This document shows, one piece after another, positions 1 through 9,589 of a stretch of 64,000 nt of DNA (position 1 is its first letter; every line of letters begins with the position of its first letter). This DNA is from Tessaracoccus palaemonis (lineage in GTDB: Bacteria; Actinomycetota; Actinomycetes; Propionibacteriales; Propionibacteriaceae): the NCBI RefSeq assembly GCF_019316905.1, contig NZ_CP079216.1, positions 1,054,001-1,118,000 on the forward strand, in the 5' to 3' direction. Both the position numbers and the translations under genes were made by a program. The notes under the pieces are model-generated. The model was not told where the DNA came from and made no database searches. It saw nothing but the letters and a program-made list of their open reading frames with translations.

Positions 1-3000
1 ATCGCGACCTCGCCCTCGGCCAGCAGTGCGTCGAGGTGTTCGGGCCGGTAGCCGGCCAGGCGCCCGGGCAGGACGTGCGTCTCCCAGGCGGAGGCTGGCA
101 GGGCGGCACCGGCCAGCCGTTGCAGCGCGAGCAGCACCTCGTCGGGGCCCGACGGCGGCGGGTCCGCCAGCTGGTGCGAGGCCAGCAGGAAACGGGCGTA
201 GCCGGAGCCCGAGACGGGCTGCAGCTCGGCGCGGGCGCGGGCCAACGAGCGGCTGCGGATGCGGCGGAGCACCTCCGGGTCGACGTACTCCGCCTCGGGC
301 GCGCCGGGGGTGAAGCGGCCCGCGACCAGCCGGCGGCCGGCGGCCTCGCGGTCCAGCACCAGCTGCGCGGTGGCCGGTCCCAGCCCGAACTCGGCGGCGA
401 CCAGGGCCGCGGTGAACGGCCCGTGCACGCGGGCGAAGCGGGCCACCAGCTGCGTCAGCGGGTCGCGGCCACCGGGATCGGGCTGCGCCGCGAACCCGGC
501 CGGGACGGGGATGCCCAGCGCGTCGCGCAGCAGCCCGAGGTCGGGGGCCGCGACGAGCCGGTCGGCGCCGGCCACGGGCAGGACGGCGACCCGCCTCGCC
601 AGAGATTCGATGGCTGTCGAAATATCCAGGTCACCGGCCACATGGCGGGGCAGGTCCGCGAGGCGGATCGGGCCGAGCAGGCGCGTGAGGTCGGCCAGCT
701 CCTCGGGGTTCCGGGCGAGACGGCCGGGTGCCGTGTGCTGCAGCTCGGCCACCACCTCGGCGACCACATCCGCGTCGAGCACCTCGCGAAGGTCGAGCGT
801 GCCGAGGGCCGCGGCCAGGAGCTGCGGGTCCATCGACAGCAGGGCTGCGCGCTTCTCCGCCAGCGGCACGTCGCCGTCGTAGATGAAGGCGCCGGGGTAC
901 CGGAACAGGATGCTGGCGGCGAAGGGGCTGGGCGCCTCGGTGACCACCTCGATCAGCCGGACCGACCCGGCGCGGAGCTGGCGCGCGAGCTCGACCAGCC
1001 CCGGCACGTCGTAGACGTCCTGCGTCACCTCGCGGACCGTCTCCAGCACGATCGGGAACCGGGGGTGGTGTCGCGCGACCTCGAGCAGCTGCGCGGCGCG
1101 CTGCCGCTGCTGCCACAGCGGCGCCCGCCGGCCGGGGTTGGGCCGCGGCAGCAGGAGGGCGCGGGCCGCGCACTCCCGGAACCGGCCGGCGAACAGCGCG
1201 GTGCCGCCGACCTGCTCCGTGACGATGCGCTCGACCTCGGCGGGGTCTGGGACCAGGAGAGAGCCGAGCCGCTCGACGACATCGGAGTCCGGCAGCCTCA
1301 GGACGACGCCGTCGTCCGCGGCCAGCGGGGTGACGTCGACGCCGGTCTCGCGGGAGAGCGCATCCGCCATGATCAGCGACCAGGCGCCGAGCAGCCGCCT
1401 GCCGAGCGGCGAGTGTACGACGACGCGCCAGTCGCCGAGCTCATCGCGGAACCTCTCGATCACGACCGTGCGGTCGTCGGGGACCGTGCCGGTGGCGTCC
1501 CGCTGCTCCGCGAGGTAGGAGGCCAGGTTCGCCGACGTGTTGGCGTCGACGAAGTCGCGGTCCAGCCGGCCGGCATCGCGGGTGGCCTCGCGCTGCAGCT
1601 CGCCGATGTGGCGGCCGAGCTCGGCCGGCCTACCGTCGTCCTCGCCCCGCCAGAACGGGAGACGGCCCGTGTTGCCCGGCGCCGGCGTCACCAGCACGCG
1701 GTCGCGGGTGATCTCCTCGATCCGCCAGGAGGACGCGCCCAGCGCGAACACGTCGCCCACCCGAGACTCGTGCACCATCTCCTCGTCCAGCTCGCCGACG
1801 CGCCGGGGGCCCTGCTCCTCGCCGGCCAGGAAGACGCCGAACAGGCCCCGGTCCGGGATGGTGCCCCCGGAGGTGGCGGCCAGCCGCAGCGCCCCGGGGC
1901 GTGGGTACAGGCGGCCGTCCAGCAGGGTCAGCCGGGCCCGCAGGCTCGCGAAGTCGGCCGACGGGTAGGCGCCGGTGAGCAGTTCGACGACCGCGTCGAG
2001 CAGCGACGCGTCGAGGGCGGCGTAGGGGAGCGAGCGGCGGACGGAGGCGAGCCACTCGACGACGTCGAGCCCGGCGTCGCCGGCCGCCGCGGCGGCGGCC
2101 ACGGTCTGCTGGGCCAGCACGTCCAACGGCGCGCGGGGGACCTTCAACTCCTCGATCCGGCCGTCCAGCATGCGCTCGGTCGTGACGACGGCGGCGGCCA
2201 GGTCGCCCCGGAACAGCGGGTAGACGTCGCCCACGGACACCGCGCCGACCACGTGCCCGGCGCGGCCGACGCGCTGCAGCGCGCTGGCCACCGACGGCGC
2301 GGCCCCGATCTGGATGACGCGGTCCACCGCGCCCATGTCGATGCCCAGCTCCAGCGAGCTGGTCGCCACCACGCAGCGGAGCTCTCCCGACTTGAGCGCC
2401 CCCTCGATCTCGGCGCGCTGCTCCTTGCTCACCGACCCGTGGTGCGCCCGCGCGATGACCAGCGGCGCTCCGCGCACGTGGTCGGCCGAGGCCATCACCT
2501 GCGCCGGCGGCCGGGCGGGCCAGTCCGGCAGCGTTTCCGGGTCGTGGCGCTCGGCCCAGATCTCGTTGAGCCTGCCCGTCAGCCGCTCGGCGGTCCGCCG
2601 GCCGTTGGTGAACACCAGCGTGGAGCGGCCCCGCAGGATCGACTCGTAGACGGCCTCCTCGACGTGCGGCCACACCGAGTTCCCGGCGGGCGCGCCGACG
2701 GTGACCGTGTCGGTGCCCGGTCCGGCGAGCAGCGGGTCCGTCGGGGCTCCGGGGGCCGGGCCGGGGTTCGCCAGGTCGGCGACGGGCAGCCGGACCGAGA
2801 CGTCCCACAGCTTCCGCGTCGCCGGGGCGACGATCTCGACGGCCCGGTCGCCGCCGAGGAAGGCCGCGACCCGCTCGATCGGGCGCACGGTCGCGGACAG
2901 TGCCACGCGCTGCACGTCGCGCCCGACCAGGGCGTCGAGGCGCTCGAGGCTGAGCGCGAGGTGCGTGCCGCGCTTGGTGCCGGCCACGGCGTGGATCTCG

Positions 3001-3497
3001 TCGACGATGACCGTCTCCACGTCCGTGAGGGTCTCCCGCGCCGAGCTGGTCAGCATCAGGTACAGCGACTCGGGCGTCGTGATCAGCACGTCCGGGGGCC
3101 GCCTGCTCAGCGCAGCACGCTCCCGGGGCGTCGTGTCCCCGGACCGGACGCCGACCGTGATGTCGGGCTCGGGCAGCCCCAGGCGGGCCGCCGCGAGGCG
3201 GATGCCCGTCAGCGGCGCGCGGAGGTTGCGCTCCACGTCGACGCCGAGCGCCTTGAGCGGCGAGACGTACAGCACGCGCACACCGCGTCGGCCGTCGTCG
3301 CGACCGGTGGCGAGTCGGTCCAGCGCCCACAGGAAGGCCGCCAGCGTCTTGCCCGACCCCGTCGGTGCCACCACCAGCGCGTGCCGGCCCGCGGAGATGG
3401 CGTCCCAGGCGTCGACCTGCACGGCCGTCGGCCCGTGGAAGACACCCGCGAACCACTCGCGCGTCGGGGCGGTGAAGCGCGCCAGCGGGTCGGTCAT
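1..3497 (-). CDS. lhr: Lhr-type ATP-dependent DNA helicase (3' end beyond the window)
   Basis: Large superfamily 2 helicase of the Lhr family, a 3'-5' translocase linked to DNA repair in actinobacteria. About 1165 codons are present and the frame runs open off the left edge; family members reach about 1500 residues, so the C-terminus is missing. The protein begins MTDPLARFTAPTREWF. Visible motifs are Walker A APTGSGKT (residues 44-51), the DEIH box in VIVDEIHAV, the SAT motif in VALSATVRP, and motif VI QRVGRAGH. A winged-helix and Lhr C-terminal region follows. The ATG at 3497 lacks a clear ribosome binding site; CAGACT lies 7 nt upstream, a weak match to the leaderless pattern seen elsewhere here. 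It is divergent from gnd. A long open frame on the opposite strand is only a GC shadow. Confidence 0.93.
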   Translation of the reverse strand, partial: MTDPLARFTAPTREWFAGVFHGPTAVQVDAWDAISAGRHALVVAPTGSGKTLAAFLWALDRLATGRDDGRRGVRVLYVSPLKALGVDVERNLRAPLTGIRLAAARLGLPEPDITVGVRSGDTTPRERAALSRRPPDVLITTPESLYLMLTSSARETLTDVETVIVDEIHAVAGTKRGTHLALSLERLDALVGRDVQRVALSATVRPIERVAAFLGGDRAVEIVAPATRKLWDVSVRLPVADLANPGPAPGAPTDPLLAGPGTDTVTVGAPAGNSVWPHVEEAVYESILRGRSTLVFTNGRRTAERLTGRLNEIWAERHDPETLPDWPARPPAQVMASADHVRGAPLVIARAHHGSVSKEQRAEIEGALKSGELRCVVATSSLELGIDMGAVDRVIQIGAAPSVASALQRVGRAGHVVGAVSVGDVYPLFRGDLAAAVVTTERMLDGRIEELKVPRAPLDVLAQQTVAAAAAAGDAGLDVVEWLASVRRSLPYAALDASLLDAVVELLTGAYPSADFASLRARLTLLDGRLYPRPGALRLAATSGGTIPDRGLFGVFLAGEEQGPRRVGELDEEMVHESRVGDVFALGASSWRIEEITRDRVLVTPAPGNTGRLPFWRGEDDGRPAELGRHIGELQREATRDAGRLDRDFVDANTSANLASYLAEQRDATGTVPDDRTVVIERFRDELGDWRVVVHSPLGRRLLGAWSLIMADALSRETGVDVTPLAADDGVVLRLPDSDVVERLGSLLVPDPAEVERIVTEQVGGTALFAGRFRECAARALLLPRPNPGRRAPLWQQRQRAAQLLEVARHHPRFPIVLETVREVTQDVYDVPGLVELARQLRAGSVRLIEVVTEAPSPFAASILFRYPGAFIYDGDVPLAEKRAALLSMDPQLLAAALGTLDLREVLDADVVAEVVAELQHTAPGRLARNPEELADLTRLLGPIRLADLPRHVAGDLDISTAIESLARRVAVLPVAGADRLVAAPDLGLLRDALGIPVPAGFAAQPDPGGRDPLTQLVARFARVHGPFTAALVAAEFGLGPATAQLVLDREAAGRRLVAGRFTPGAPEAEYVDPEVLRRIRSRSLARARAELQPVSGSGYARFLLASHQLADPPPSGPDEVLLALQRLAGAALPASAWETHVLPGRLAGYRPEHLDALLAEGEVA

Positions 3498-3524
3498 GGC
3501 GCCCAGTCTGCCAGCGCACAGGGA

Positions 3525-3530
3525 TAGGGT
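3525..3530 (+). promoter_or_regulatory. Putative -10 element of gnd
   Basis: TAGGGT lies 37 nt upstream of the gnd start, leaving a short leader that contains the GGAGGA ribosome binding site. No convincing -35 is visible, as is usual for actinobacterial promoters. The assignment is by position and consensus only. Confidence 0.4.
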
Positions 3531-3567
3531 GGCGATGCACACCTGACGTCCCATGGAGGAAGCACGA

Positions 3568-5007
3568 ATGTCGACTGACCAGCTCGCGAACATCGGTGTG
3601 ATCGGGATGGCGGTGATGGGCTCGAACCTGGCCCGGAACCTCGCGCATCACGGTCACCGCGTCGCCGTGTTCAACCGCACGACCGCACGCACCGACGAGA
3701 TGATCGCCGCCCACGGATCCGAGGGCGACTTCCGCCCCGCCGCCGAGCTGGCCCAGTTTGTCGCGTCGCTCGAGCGGCCGCGTCGCATCATCATCATGGT
3801 CAAGGCCGGCGGCCCCACCGACGCCACCATCGACGCGCTCATCCCCCTGCTGGAGCCCGGCGACATCGTCGTCGACGGCGGCAACGCGTTCTTCGAGGAC
3901 ACCCGCCGCCGCGAGCAGAAGCTCCGCGGGGCCGGGCTGCACTTCGTCGGCGCCGGCATCTCCGGCGGCGAGGTCGGGGCGCTCGAGGGCCCCTCGATCA
4001 TGCCCGGCGGCTCCGCGGAGTCCTACGAGGCCCTCGGCCCGATCCTGGAGTCGATCTCCGCCCAGGTCGACGGGGAGCCCTGCTGCACCTACATCGGCAC
4101 CGACGGCGCGGGCCACTTCGTCAAGATGGTGCACAACGGCATCGAGTACGCCGACATGCAGTTCATCGGCGAGGCCTACGAGCTCCTGAAGGGGCTCGGG
4201 CTGAGTCACACAGAGATGGCCGACGTGTTCGCCACCTGGAACACCGGCGACCTCGACTCCTACCTGATCGAGATCACCTCCGAGGTGCTCCGCAAGGTCG
4301 ACGCAGCCACCGGGAGGCCGCTGGTCGAGGTCATCGTCGACGCGGCGGGCATGAAGGGCACCGGTACCTGGACCGTGCAGTCGGCCCTCAACCTGGGCAC
4401 GCCCGTCAGCGCGATCGCGGAGGCCGTCTTCGCCCGCGCGATCTCCAGCTCGCCCGACCTGCGGGCCGCCTCACAGGCCGCGCTGGCCGGCCCGTCGGGG
4501 GCCATCGCCGTCGACGACCGCGCCGCCTTCATCGACCAGATCCGCCAGGCGCTGTGGGCCAGCAAGGTGGTCGCCTACGCGCAGGGCCTCGACGAGATCC
4601 GGATGGGCGCGGCCGAGTACGGCTGGGACATCAACGTCGGCGAGGTCGCGAAGATCTGGCGCGGCGGCTGCATCATCCGGGCCAAGCTGCTGGAGCGCAT
4701 CCGCTCCGAGTACGCTGCCGGGTCGCTGACGACGCTGCTCGAGGCCCCGTCGGTCGCGAAGGAGCTCGCCAACTCGCAGGACGCGTGGCGCGCGGTCGTC
4801 GCGGCGGCCGTCACCGCCGGCGTCCCGGTGCCGGGCTTCAGCTCGGCGCTGGCGCACTACGACCAGGCCCGCGCCCCGCGCCTCAACGCCGCCCTGACCC
4901 AGGGCCTGCGCGACTACTTCGGCGCTCACACCTACCGTCGCGTCGACAAGGAGGGCACGTTCCACACGAACTGGTCCACCGACGGCGCCGAGGTGCAGGA
5001 GGACTGA
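3568..5007 (+). CDS. gnd: 6-phosphogluconate dehydrogenase, decarboxylating
   Basis: Oxidative pentose phosphate pathway enzyme that converts 6-phosphogluconate and NADP+ to ribulose 5-phosphate, CO2 and NADPH in the cytoplasm. The 479-aa protein has the N-terminal Rossmann motif GVIGMAVMGSNLARNLA followed by an NRT NADP-binding signature. It carries the substrate motif GISGGEVGALEGPSIMPGG and the catalytic lysine/asparagine segment FVKMVHNGIEY. Length and motifs match the long decarboxylating class. An in-frame ATG at 3553 overlaps the GGAGGA sequence (3555-3560), so the ATG at 3568, 7 nt beyond it, is the natural start. The gene stands alone between divergent lhr and a repeat tract. rpiB, another pentose phosphate enzyme, lies 15 kb away. 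Confidence 0.96.
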   Translation: MSTDQLANIGVIGMAVMGSNLARNLAHHGHRVAVFNRTTARTDEMIAAHGSEGDFRPAAELAQFVASLERPRRIIIMVKAGGPTDATIDALIPLLEPGDIVVDGGNAFFEDTRRREQKLRGAGLHFVGAGISGGEVGALEGPSIMPGGSAESYEALGPILESISAQVDGEPCCTYIGTDGAGHFVKMVHNGIEYADMQFIGEAYELLKGLGLSHTEMADVFATWNTGDLDSYLIEITSEVLRKVDAATGRPLVEVIVDAAGMKGTGTWTVQSALNLGTPVSAIAEAVFARAISSSPDLRAASQAALAGPSGAIAVDDRAAFIDQIRQALWASKVVAYAQGLDEIRMGAAEYGWDINVGEVAKIWRGGCIIRAKLLERIRSEYAAGSLTTLLEAPSVAKELANSQDAWRAVVAAAVTAGVPVPGFSSALAHYDQARAPRLNAALTQGLRDYFGAHTYRRVDKEGTFHTNWSTDGAEVQED

Positions 5008-5019
5008 GCCGGGTCCCTG

Positions 5020-5557
5020 AGCCGGCCTTCGGTTCCCTGAGCTTGTCTCCCTCGGTTCCCTGAGCCTGTCGAAGGGCGCCGAGCGGAGCGAGGCGGTGAA
5101 CCCTGGGCGGGTGAGTGACCTCGGGGTCGGGTGTGTCCCTTCGCTTCGCTCAGGGCGTCTCGACAGGCTCAACGACCCGGGTCCCTGAGCTTGTCTCCGT
5201 CGGTTCCCTGAGCTTGTCGAAGGGCGCCGAGCGGAGCGAGGCGGTGACCCCTGGGCGGGTGAGTGACCTCGGGGTCGGGTGTGTCCCTTCGCTTCGCTCA
5301 GGGCGTTTCGACGGGCTCAACGACCCGGGTCCCTGAGCTTGTCGAAGGGCGCCGAGCGGAGCGAGGCGGTGACCCCTGGTCCGGCGAGTGACCTCGTGGT
5401 CGGGTGTGTCCCTTCGCTTCGCTCAGGGCGTTTCGACAAGCTCAACGAACCGGGTCCCTGAGCTTGTCGAAGGGCTCAACGACCCGGGTCCCTGAGGTTG
5501 TCTCCTTCGGTTCCCTGAGCTTGTCGAAGGGCGCCGAGCGGAGCGAGGCGGAGGATC
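5020..5557. repeat. Tract of interspersed direct and inverted 'TGAGCTTGTCGAA' repeats
   Basis: The whole space between convergent gnd and pyrC is repetitive. A forward element whose core is TGAGCTTGTCGAAGGGCGCC recurs with GAAGGGCGCC at 5071, 5219, 5344 and 5525. Three inverted elements (CTTCGCTCAGGGCGTYTCGA...) lie between them, so each unit of about 125-148 bp can fold into long hairpins. Neighbouring units are almost identical, which indicates recent tandem amplification. No credible gene is present: translations give the low-complexity SLSKGAERSEA pattern. Similar elements are dispersed in several high-GC actinobacterial genomes. A role as REP-like element or bidirectional terminator is inference. 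Confidence 0.85.
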
Positions 5558-5565
5558 GGGGAAGA

Positions 5566-6828
5566 TCAGCGCGAGTACGTGCGGCGGCCGTTCCAGAAGG
5601 TGGCCTCGACGGGGTCGGGGAGGGTGCGGCCGTCGTACGGGTTGTTGCGGCTCAGCGACACGGACTGCGTCTTGTCCACCACCGCGGTACGGGCCGGGTC
5701 GATGAGCACGATGTTGGCGGGCTCGCCGACGGCCAGCGGGCGACCCTGCGTCGTCAGGCTGGCGATGCGGGCCGGGGTGTGGCTCATGCGCTCGGCGACG
5801 CCGGCCCAGTCGAGGCGGCCGGGGCGGACCATCGTCTCGATCACCACGGACAGCGCCTGCTCCAGGCCGATCATGCCGGGGCGGGCGTCGACGAAGGCGT
5901 GGTCCTTGTCCTGGGCCGCGTGCGGGGCGTGGTCGGTGGCGACGGCGTCGATGGTCCCGTCGGCCAGCGCGGCGCGGACGGCCTCGATGTGCTCGTCCGT
6001 GCGCAGCGGCGGGTTGACCTTGAAGGTGGTGTCGTAGCCGACGAGCTCGCCCGTGCCGAGCAGCAGGTGGTGCGGGGTGACCTCGGCCGTGACGCGGATG
6101 CCGCGGGCCTTGGCCCAGCGGATGACGTCGACGCCCTCCGCGGTGCTGACGTGGCAGACGTGGAGCCTGGAGCCGGTGGCCTCCGCCAGCTGGACGTCGC
6201 GGGCGATGATGGCCGACTCGGCGACGGGAGGCCAGCCGCCGAGCCCGAGCCGGCCCGAGATCTCGCCCTCGTGGCAGCAGGCGCCGGGGCCGGCGAGGTT
6301 GGATTCCTGCGAGTGCTGCGCGATGACGCCGTCGAACGGCTTCACCCATTCCAGGGCGCGGCGCATCAGTTGGGCGTTCATCAGGCAGTGGCCGTCGTCG
6401 GAGAACATCGTGACGCGGGCGCGTGACCGGTTCATCAGGCCGAGTTCGGCCAGCTCCGCGCCGTTCAGGCCCTTCGAGATGGCTCCGATGACGACGACCT
6501 CGGCCAGCGCGGCCTGCCAGCCGAGATCGAGGATGTGCTCGGCCTTCTCCGCGGTGTCGGTTACCGGGTTGGTGTTCGCCATGGCGCAGACGGCGGTGAA
6601 GCCGCCGCGGGCGGCGGCGCGGGAGCCGGTCAGGACCGTCTCGGTGTCCTCGCGGCCGGGCTCGCGCAGGTGCGTGTGGACGTCGACGAGGCCGGGCAGC
6701 GCGACCAGCCCGTCGCAGTCGACGACCTCGGCCCCGGAGCCCGCGTCGTCGACGAAGATGCCGTCGGAGATCGCGAGGTCGGTGCGGGTGCCGTCGGGGA
6801 GCGTGACGCCGTGGAGGAGGGTGCTCAT
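5566..6828 (-). CDS. pyrC: Dihydroorotase (class I)
   Basis: Third step of pyrimidine synthesis: reversible cyclisation of N-carbamoyl-L-aspartate to dihydroorotate. The 420-aa amidohydrolase has the metal motif VDVHTHLREPG, the class I SDDG segment (MFSDDGHCL), HSQE, HVCHVS and the late catalytic ATDHAPH. This layout is that of PyrC/PyrX class I enzymes, which lack the carboxylated lysine of class II. The ATG at 6828 follows AAAGG on the minus strand. The open frame extends much further upstream, but that part overlaps pyrB and is not coding. It is last in the pyrR-pyrB-pyrC operon, 11 nt behind pyrB, so it probably shares control by PyrR. Confidence 0.95.
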   Translation of the reverse strand: MSTLLHGVTLPDGTRTDLAISDGIFVDDAGSGAEVVDCDGLVALPGLVDVHTHLREPGREDTETVLTGSRAAARGGFTAVCAMANTNPVTDTAEKAEHILDLGWQAALAEVVVIGAISKGLNGAELAELGLMNRSRARVTMFSDDGHCLMNAQLMRRALEWVKPFDGVIAQHSQESNLAGPGACCHEGEISGRLGLGGWPPVAESAIIARDVQLAEATGSRLHVCHVSTAEGVDVIRWAKARGIRVTAEVTPHHLLLGTGELVGYDTTFKVNPPLRTDEHIEAVRAALADGTIDAVATDHAPHAAQDKDHAFVDARPGMIGLEQALSVVIETMVRPGRLDWAGVAERMSHTPARIASLTTQGRPLAVGEPANIVLIDPARTAVVDKTQSVSLSRNNPYDGRTLPDPVEATFWNGRRTYSR

Positions 6829-6839
6829 GGTGTGGCCTT

Positions 6840-7775
6840 TCAGTGGGTGGAGCTGTCGCCGGCGAGGACGTGGTACAGCACGCTCATGCGCACGGCGACG
6901 CCGGAGCTGACCTGGTCGAGGACGATCGAGCGGGGGGAGTCGGCGGCCAGCGAGGAGATCTCCAGGCCGCGGTTCATCGGGCCGGGGTGCATGACGCACG
7001 CGCCGTCCCTCAGGCGGGCGAGCCGGCGGGGGGTGAGCCCGTACGCGTCGACGTACTCGCGCTCCGACGGGAAGAAACCACCGGACATCCGCTCGCGCTG
7101 CACGCGCAGCATCATCGCGACGTCGATGTCGTCGAGCACGTCGTCGAACACCGCGGTCGAGTCCGCATCCCACGCCTCGGCGCCGGGCGGCATCAGGGTC
7201 GGGGGAGCGACCAGCACAACGGAGGCGCCGAGCTTGTTCAGCAGCAGGACGTTGGAGCGCACCACGCGGGAGTGCAGGAGGTCGCCGACGATCGCGACCC
7301 GCTTGCCCTCGAGGTCGCCGAGGTCGTTGCGGGCGAGGTGGCGGCGCATGGCGTGCGCGTCGAGCAGCGCCTGGGTGGGGTGCTCGTGCATGCCGTCGCC
7401 GGCGTTGATCATGGAGGCGCGGACCCAGCCGGCCGCCTGGGCGACCGAGCCGGAGCCGGCGTGGCGCATCACGATGGCGTCGACGCCCATCGCGTCCAGC
7501 GTCATGAGGGTGTCGCGCATGGACTCGCCCTTGCTGACGCTCGAGCCCTTGGCCGACACGTTGACGGCGTCGGCGGAGAGCCACTTGGCGGCGAGCTCGA
7601 ACGAGGAGCGGGTGCGGGTGGAGTCCTCGAAGAACAGATTCACGACGGTGCGGCCGCGCAGCGCGGGCAGCTTCTTCACCTGCCGGTTCTGCACGTCGTG
7701 CATCTCCTCGGCGGTGGTCAGGATCGAGTCGATCTCCGCGCGGCTGAGGTCGGCGATGCTGAGGAGGTGCTTCAC
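6840..7775 (-). CDS. pyrB: Aspartate carbamoyltransferase catalytic subunit
   Basis: Condenses carbamoyl phosphate with aspartate to N-carbamoyl-aspartate, the committed step of UMP synthesis. The 311-aa protein has the carbamoyl-phosphate motif STRTR at residues 52-56 inside [17 protein letters not shown]. It also has [12 protein letters not shown] and the aspartate-loop motif HPGPMNRG. Length is typical of class B/C catalytic chains; no regulatory pyrI is visible. Its ATG overlaps the pyrR stop by 4 nt (ATGA, 7772-7775), so the two are translationally coupled. pyrC follows after 11 nt. Confidence 0.96.
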   Translation of the reverse strand: MKHLLSIADLSRAEIDSILTTAEEMHDVQNRQVKKLPALRGRTVVNLFFEDSTRTRSSFELAAKWLSADAVNVSAKGSSVSKGESMRDTLMTLDAMGVDAIVMRHAGSGSVAQAAGWVRASMINAGDGMHEHPTQALLDAHAMRRHLARNDLGDLEGKRVAIVGDLLHSRVVRSNVLLLNKLGASVVLVAPPTLMPPGAEAWDADSTAVFDDVLDDIDVAMMLRVQRERMSGGFFPSEREYVDAYGLTPRRLARLRDGACVMHPGPMNRGLEISSLAADSPRSIVLDQVSSGVAVRMSVLYHVLAGDSSTH

Positions 7776-8302
7776 GAGGCGCTCCGTTCGATGGTGACGA
7801 GGTCCTCGCCGTCGCTCTCGGCGAGCCGGACGCGGACGCGCTCGTCGCGGGAGGTGGGCAGCACCTTGCCGACGATGTCGGCCTGGATGGGCAGCTCGCG
7901 GTGGCCGCGGTCGATCAGGGTGACGAGCTGGATCGATCGGGGTCGGCCGAGGTCGGCCAGCGCGTGCAGGGCCGCCTGGATGGTCCGGCCGGAGAACAGG
8001 ACGTCGTCGACGAGCACGACGACCTTGTCGTCGATGGGGCCGGGCAGGATCGTCCGGCCCACGGTGCGCGTCGGGTTGGCGCGCAGGTCGTCGCGGTACA
8101 TCGTGATGTCGAGCTGCCCGACGGGGAGGGTGTGGCCCTGCGCCTCGGCAACGGCGGAGAGGCGGGTCGCCAGCGGCGCCCCGCGGGTGAGAATCCCCAG
8201 CAGCACGACGTCGGTCGCCCCGCGGTTCCTCTCGAGGATCTCGTGTGTCATGCGGGTCAGCGCCCAGGCCATGTCATCAGCGGTCAGAATCGTACGATCC
8301 AT
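7772..8302 (-). CDS. pyrR: Bifunctional pyr operon regulator / uracil phosphoribosyltransferase
   Basis: RNA-binding regulator of pyrimidine genes with uracil phosphoribosyltransferase activity; it responds to UMP/UTP and PRPP. The 176-aa protein has the type I PRTase fold with the PRPP-binding loop [13 protein letters not shown] (around residue 100) and the N-terminal [17 protein letters not shown] segment typical of PyrR. The ATG at 8302 is preceded by GAGAGGG at about 5 nt. It is first in the operon with pyrB and pyrC. In mycobacteria PyrR represses translation by binding the leader, and a matching hairpin overlaps this ribosome binding site (see 8306-8322). Confidence 0.95.
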   Translation of the reverse strand: MDRTILTADDMAWALTRMTHEILERNRGATDVVLLGILTRGAPLATRLSAVAEAQGHTLPVGQLDITMYRDDLRANPTRTVGRTILPGPIDDKVVVLVDDVLFSGRTIQAALHALADLGRPRSIQLVTLIDRGHRELPIQADIVGKVLPTSRDERVRVRLAESDGEDLVTIERSAS

Positions 8303-8305
8303 CGC

Positions 8306-8335
8306 GTCCCTCTCTTGGGTCCGCAGGGCAATCTA
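8306..8335 (-). promoter_or_regulatory. pyrR -10 element and candidate PyrR-binding leader hairpin
   Basis: On the minus strand, TAGATT (8335-8330) is a -10 candidate. The predicted transcript starts near 8323 and begins with GGACCCAAGAGAGGGACGC, then the ATG at 8302. CCC and GGG pair around an AAGAGA loop, which resembles the PyrR binding-loop consensus (CC-NGNGA-GG) with one extra loop base. The loop and 3' arm contain the ribosome binding site, so PyrR binding would block translation directly. The match is by eye. Confidence 0.5.
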
Positions 8336-8371
8336 CCGCAGTGACGGGGCCCGGCGGCGCCCCAGGTCGGG

Positions 8372-8377
8372 TAGGGT
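8372..8377 (+). promoter_or_regulatory. -10 element of a predicted leaderless transcript
   Basis: TAGGGT ends 7 nt before the ATG at 8385. This is the same spacing seen at many other starts in the window, consistent with transcription beginning at the start codon. Confidence 0.45.
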
Positions 8378-8384
8378 GCCGCGC

Positions 8385-8588
8385 ATGAGCATGCTGCCCC
8401 TCGAGGTCTTCCCCGGCTGGCCCACGCCCGAGCCCACGTCCAGCCTCTTCATGGTGCTGCTGACGATCGTCGGGCCGCTGGCCTTCGGCGCGGTGCTGGC
8501 TCTGCTGGCGTTCGCCCCCAAGCTGCGCCGGGAGGCGAGCGGCACGTCCACCAGCACCGAGGTCGCCACCACCCGCGACGACGCCTGA
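8385..8588 (+). CDS. Small single-pass membrane protein, unknown function
   Basis: A 67-aa protein starting MSMLPLEVFPGWPTP, with one strong membrane segment (about residues 20-44, LFMVLLTIVGPLAFGAVLALLAFA) and a short basic then Ser/Thr-rich tail (KLRREASGTSTSTEV). No family is recognised. Support comes from G/C-rich third positions, the TAGGGT box 7 nt before the first ATG, and its fit in the gap between divergent pyrR and the epimerase gene. The second ATG at 8391 is possible. The tail is probably cytoplasmic under the positive-inside rule. Its stop is 18 nt before the next start. Confidence 0.6.
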   Translation: MSMLPLEVFPGWPTPEPTSSLFMVLLTIVGPLAFGAVLALLAFAPKLRREASGTSTSTEVATTRDDA

Positions 8589-8606
8589 CCGGGCTAGCGT
8601 TGCCCC

Positions 8607-9589
8607 ATGGCAACCAACAAGCTCCTGTTCATCGGCGGCACCGGAATCATCTCGTCGAAATCGGTGCGCCTGGCGCACGAGCGCGGGCATGACGTCACGG
8701 TCCTGAACCGCGGGATCTCCCGCATCCGGCCCCTGCCCGAAGGAGTGCGGTCGCTGGTCGCCGACATCCGCGATCCGCGCTCGGTGCGCGACGCGATCGG
8801 CTCGGAGGAGTTCGACGCGGTCGCGGAGTTCGCGGCGTTCACGCCCGAGCACGTGGCGGGCGACCTCGACCTGTTCGAGGGCCGCGCCGGCCAGTACGTC
8901 TTCATCAGCTCGGCCTCGGCGTACCAGAAGCCCCCGGCCAGCCTGCCGATCACCGAGTCGACGCCCCTGGTCAACCCCTTCTGGCGGTACTCACGCGACA
9001 AGATCGCCTGCGAGGACCTGCTGGTGGCCGCGCACCGCGACCGCGGTCTGCCCGTCACGATCGTGCGTCCCTCGCACACCTACGACGAGGCGGCGCTTCC
9101 GACGCTCGGTGGCTGGACCGATGTGGCGAGGATGAGGGCGGGCAGGCCGGTCGTGGTGCACGGCGACGGCACCAGCCTGTGGACGCTGACGCACTCCCGG
9201 GACTTCGCGGTGGCCTTTGTGGGGTTGCTCGCCAACCCGCTGGCGCTCGGCGAGGCCTACACGATCACCGGCGACCATCACCCGACATGGAACCAGATCT
9301 ACGAGTGGATCGGCCGGGCCGCGGGGGTCGAGGCCGAGCTGGTGCACGTCGCCAGCGAGACCATCGGGCGGGTCCTGCCGGAGCACCTCGACGGGCTCGT
9401 GGGGGACAAGGCCCACAGCGTCGTCTTCGACAACTCCAAGGTCAAGGCGCTGGTGCCGGAGTTCAGCACCACCGTGCCCTACTGGGAGGGCGCCGCCCAG
9501 ACCATTGCCTGGTACGACGCCCATCCCGAGAAGCAGGTCGTCGACGTCGCGCTGGACGCGGCCTTCGACGCCCTCGTTGCCCACGCCCG

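Noticed and set aside
36-3527. 1163-aa open frame on the + strand
   Set aside because: It is antisense to lhr. The minus strand carries all helicase motifs; the + frame is Arg/Gly/Ala-rich low complexity caused by high GC.
5020-5557. CRISPR array
   Set aside because: Repeats alternate in orientation, units exceed 120 bp, and there are no unique spacers or cas genes.
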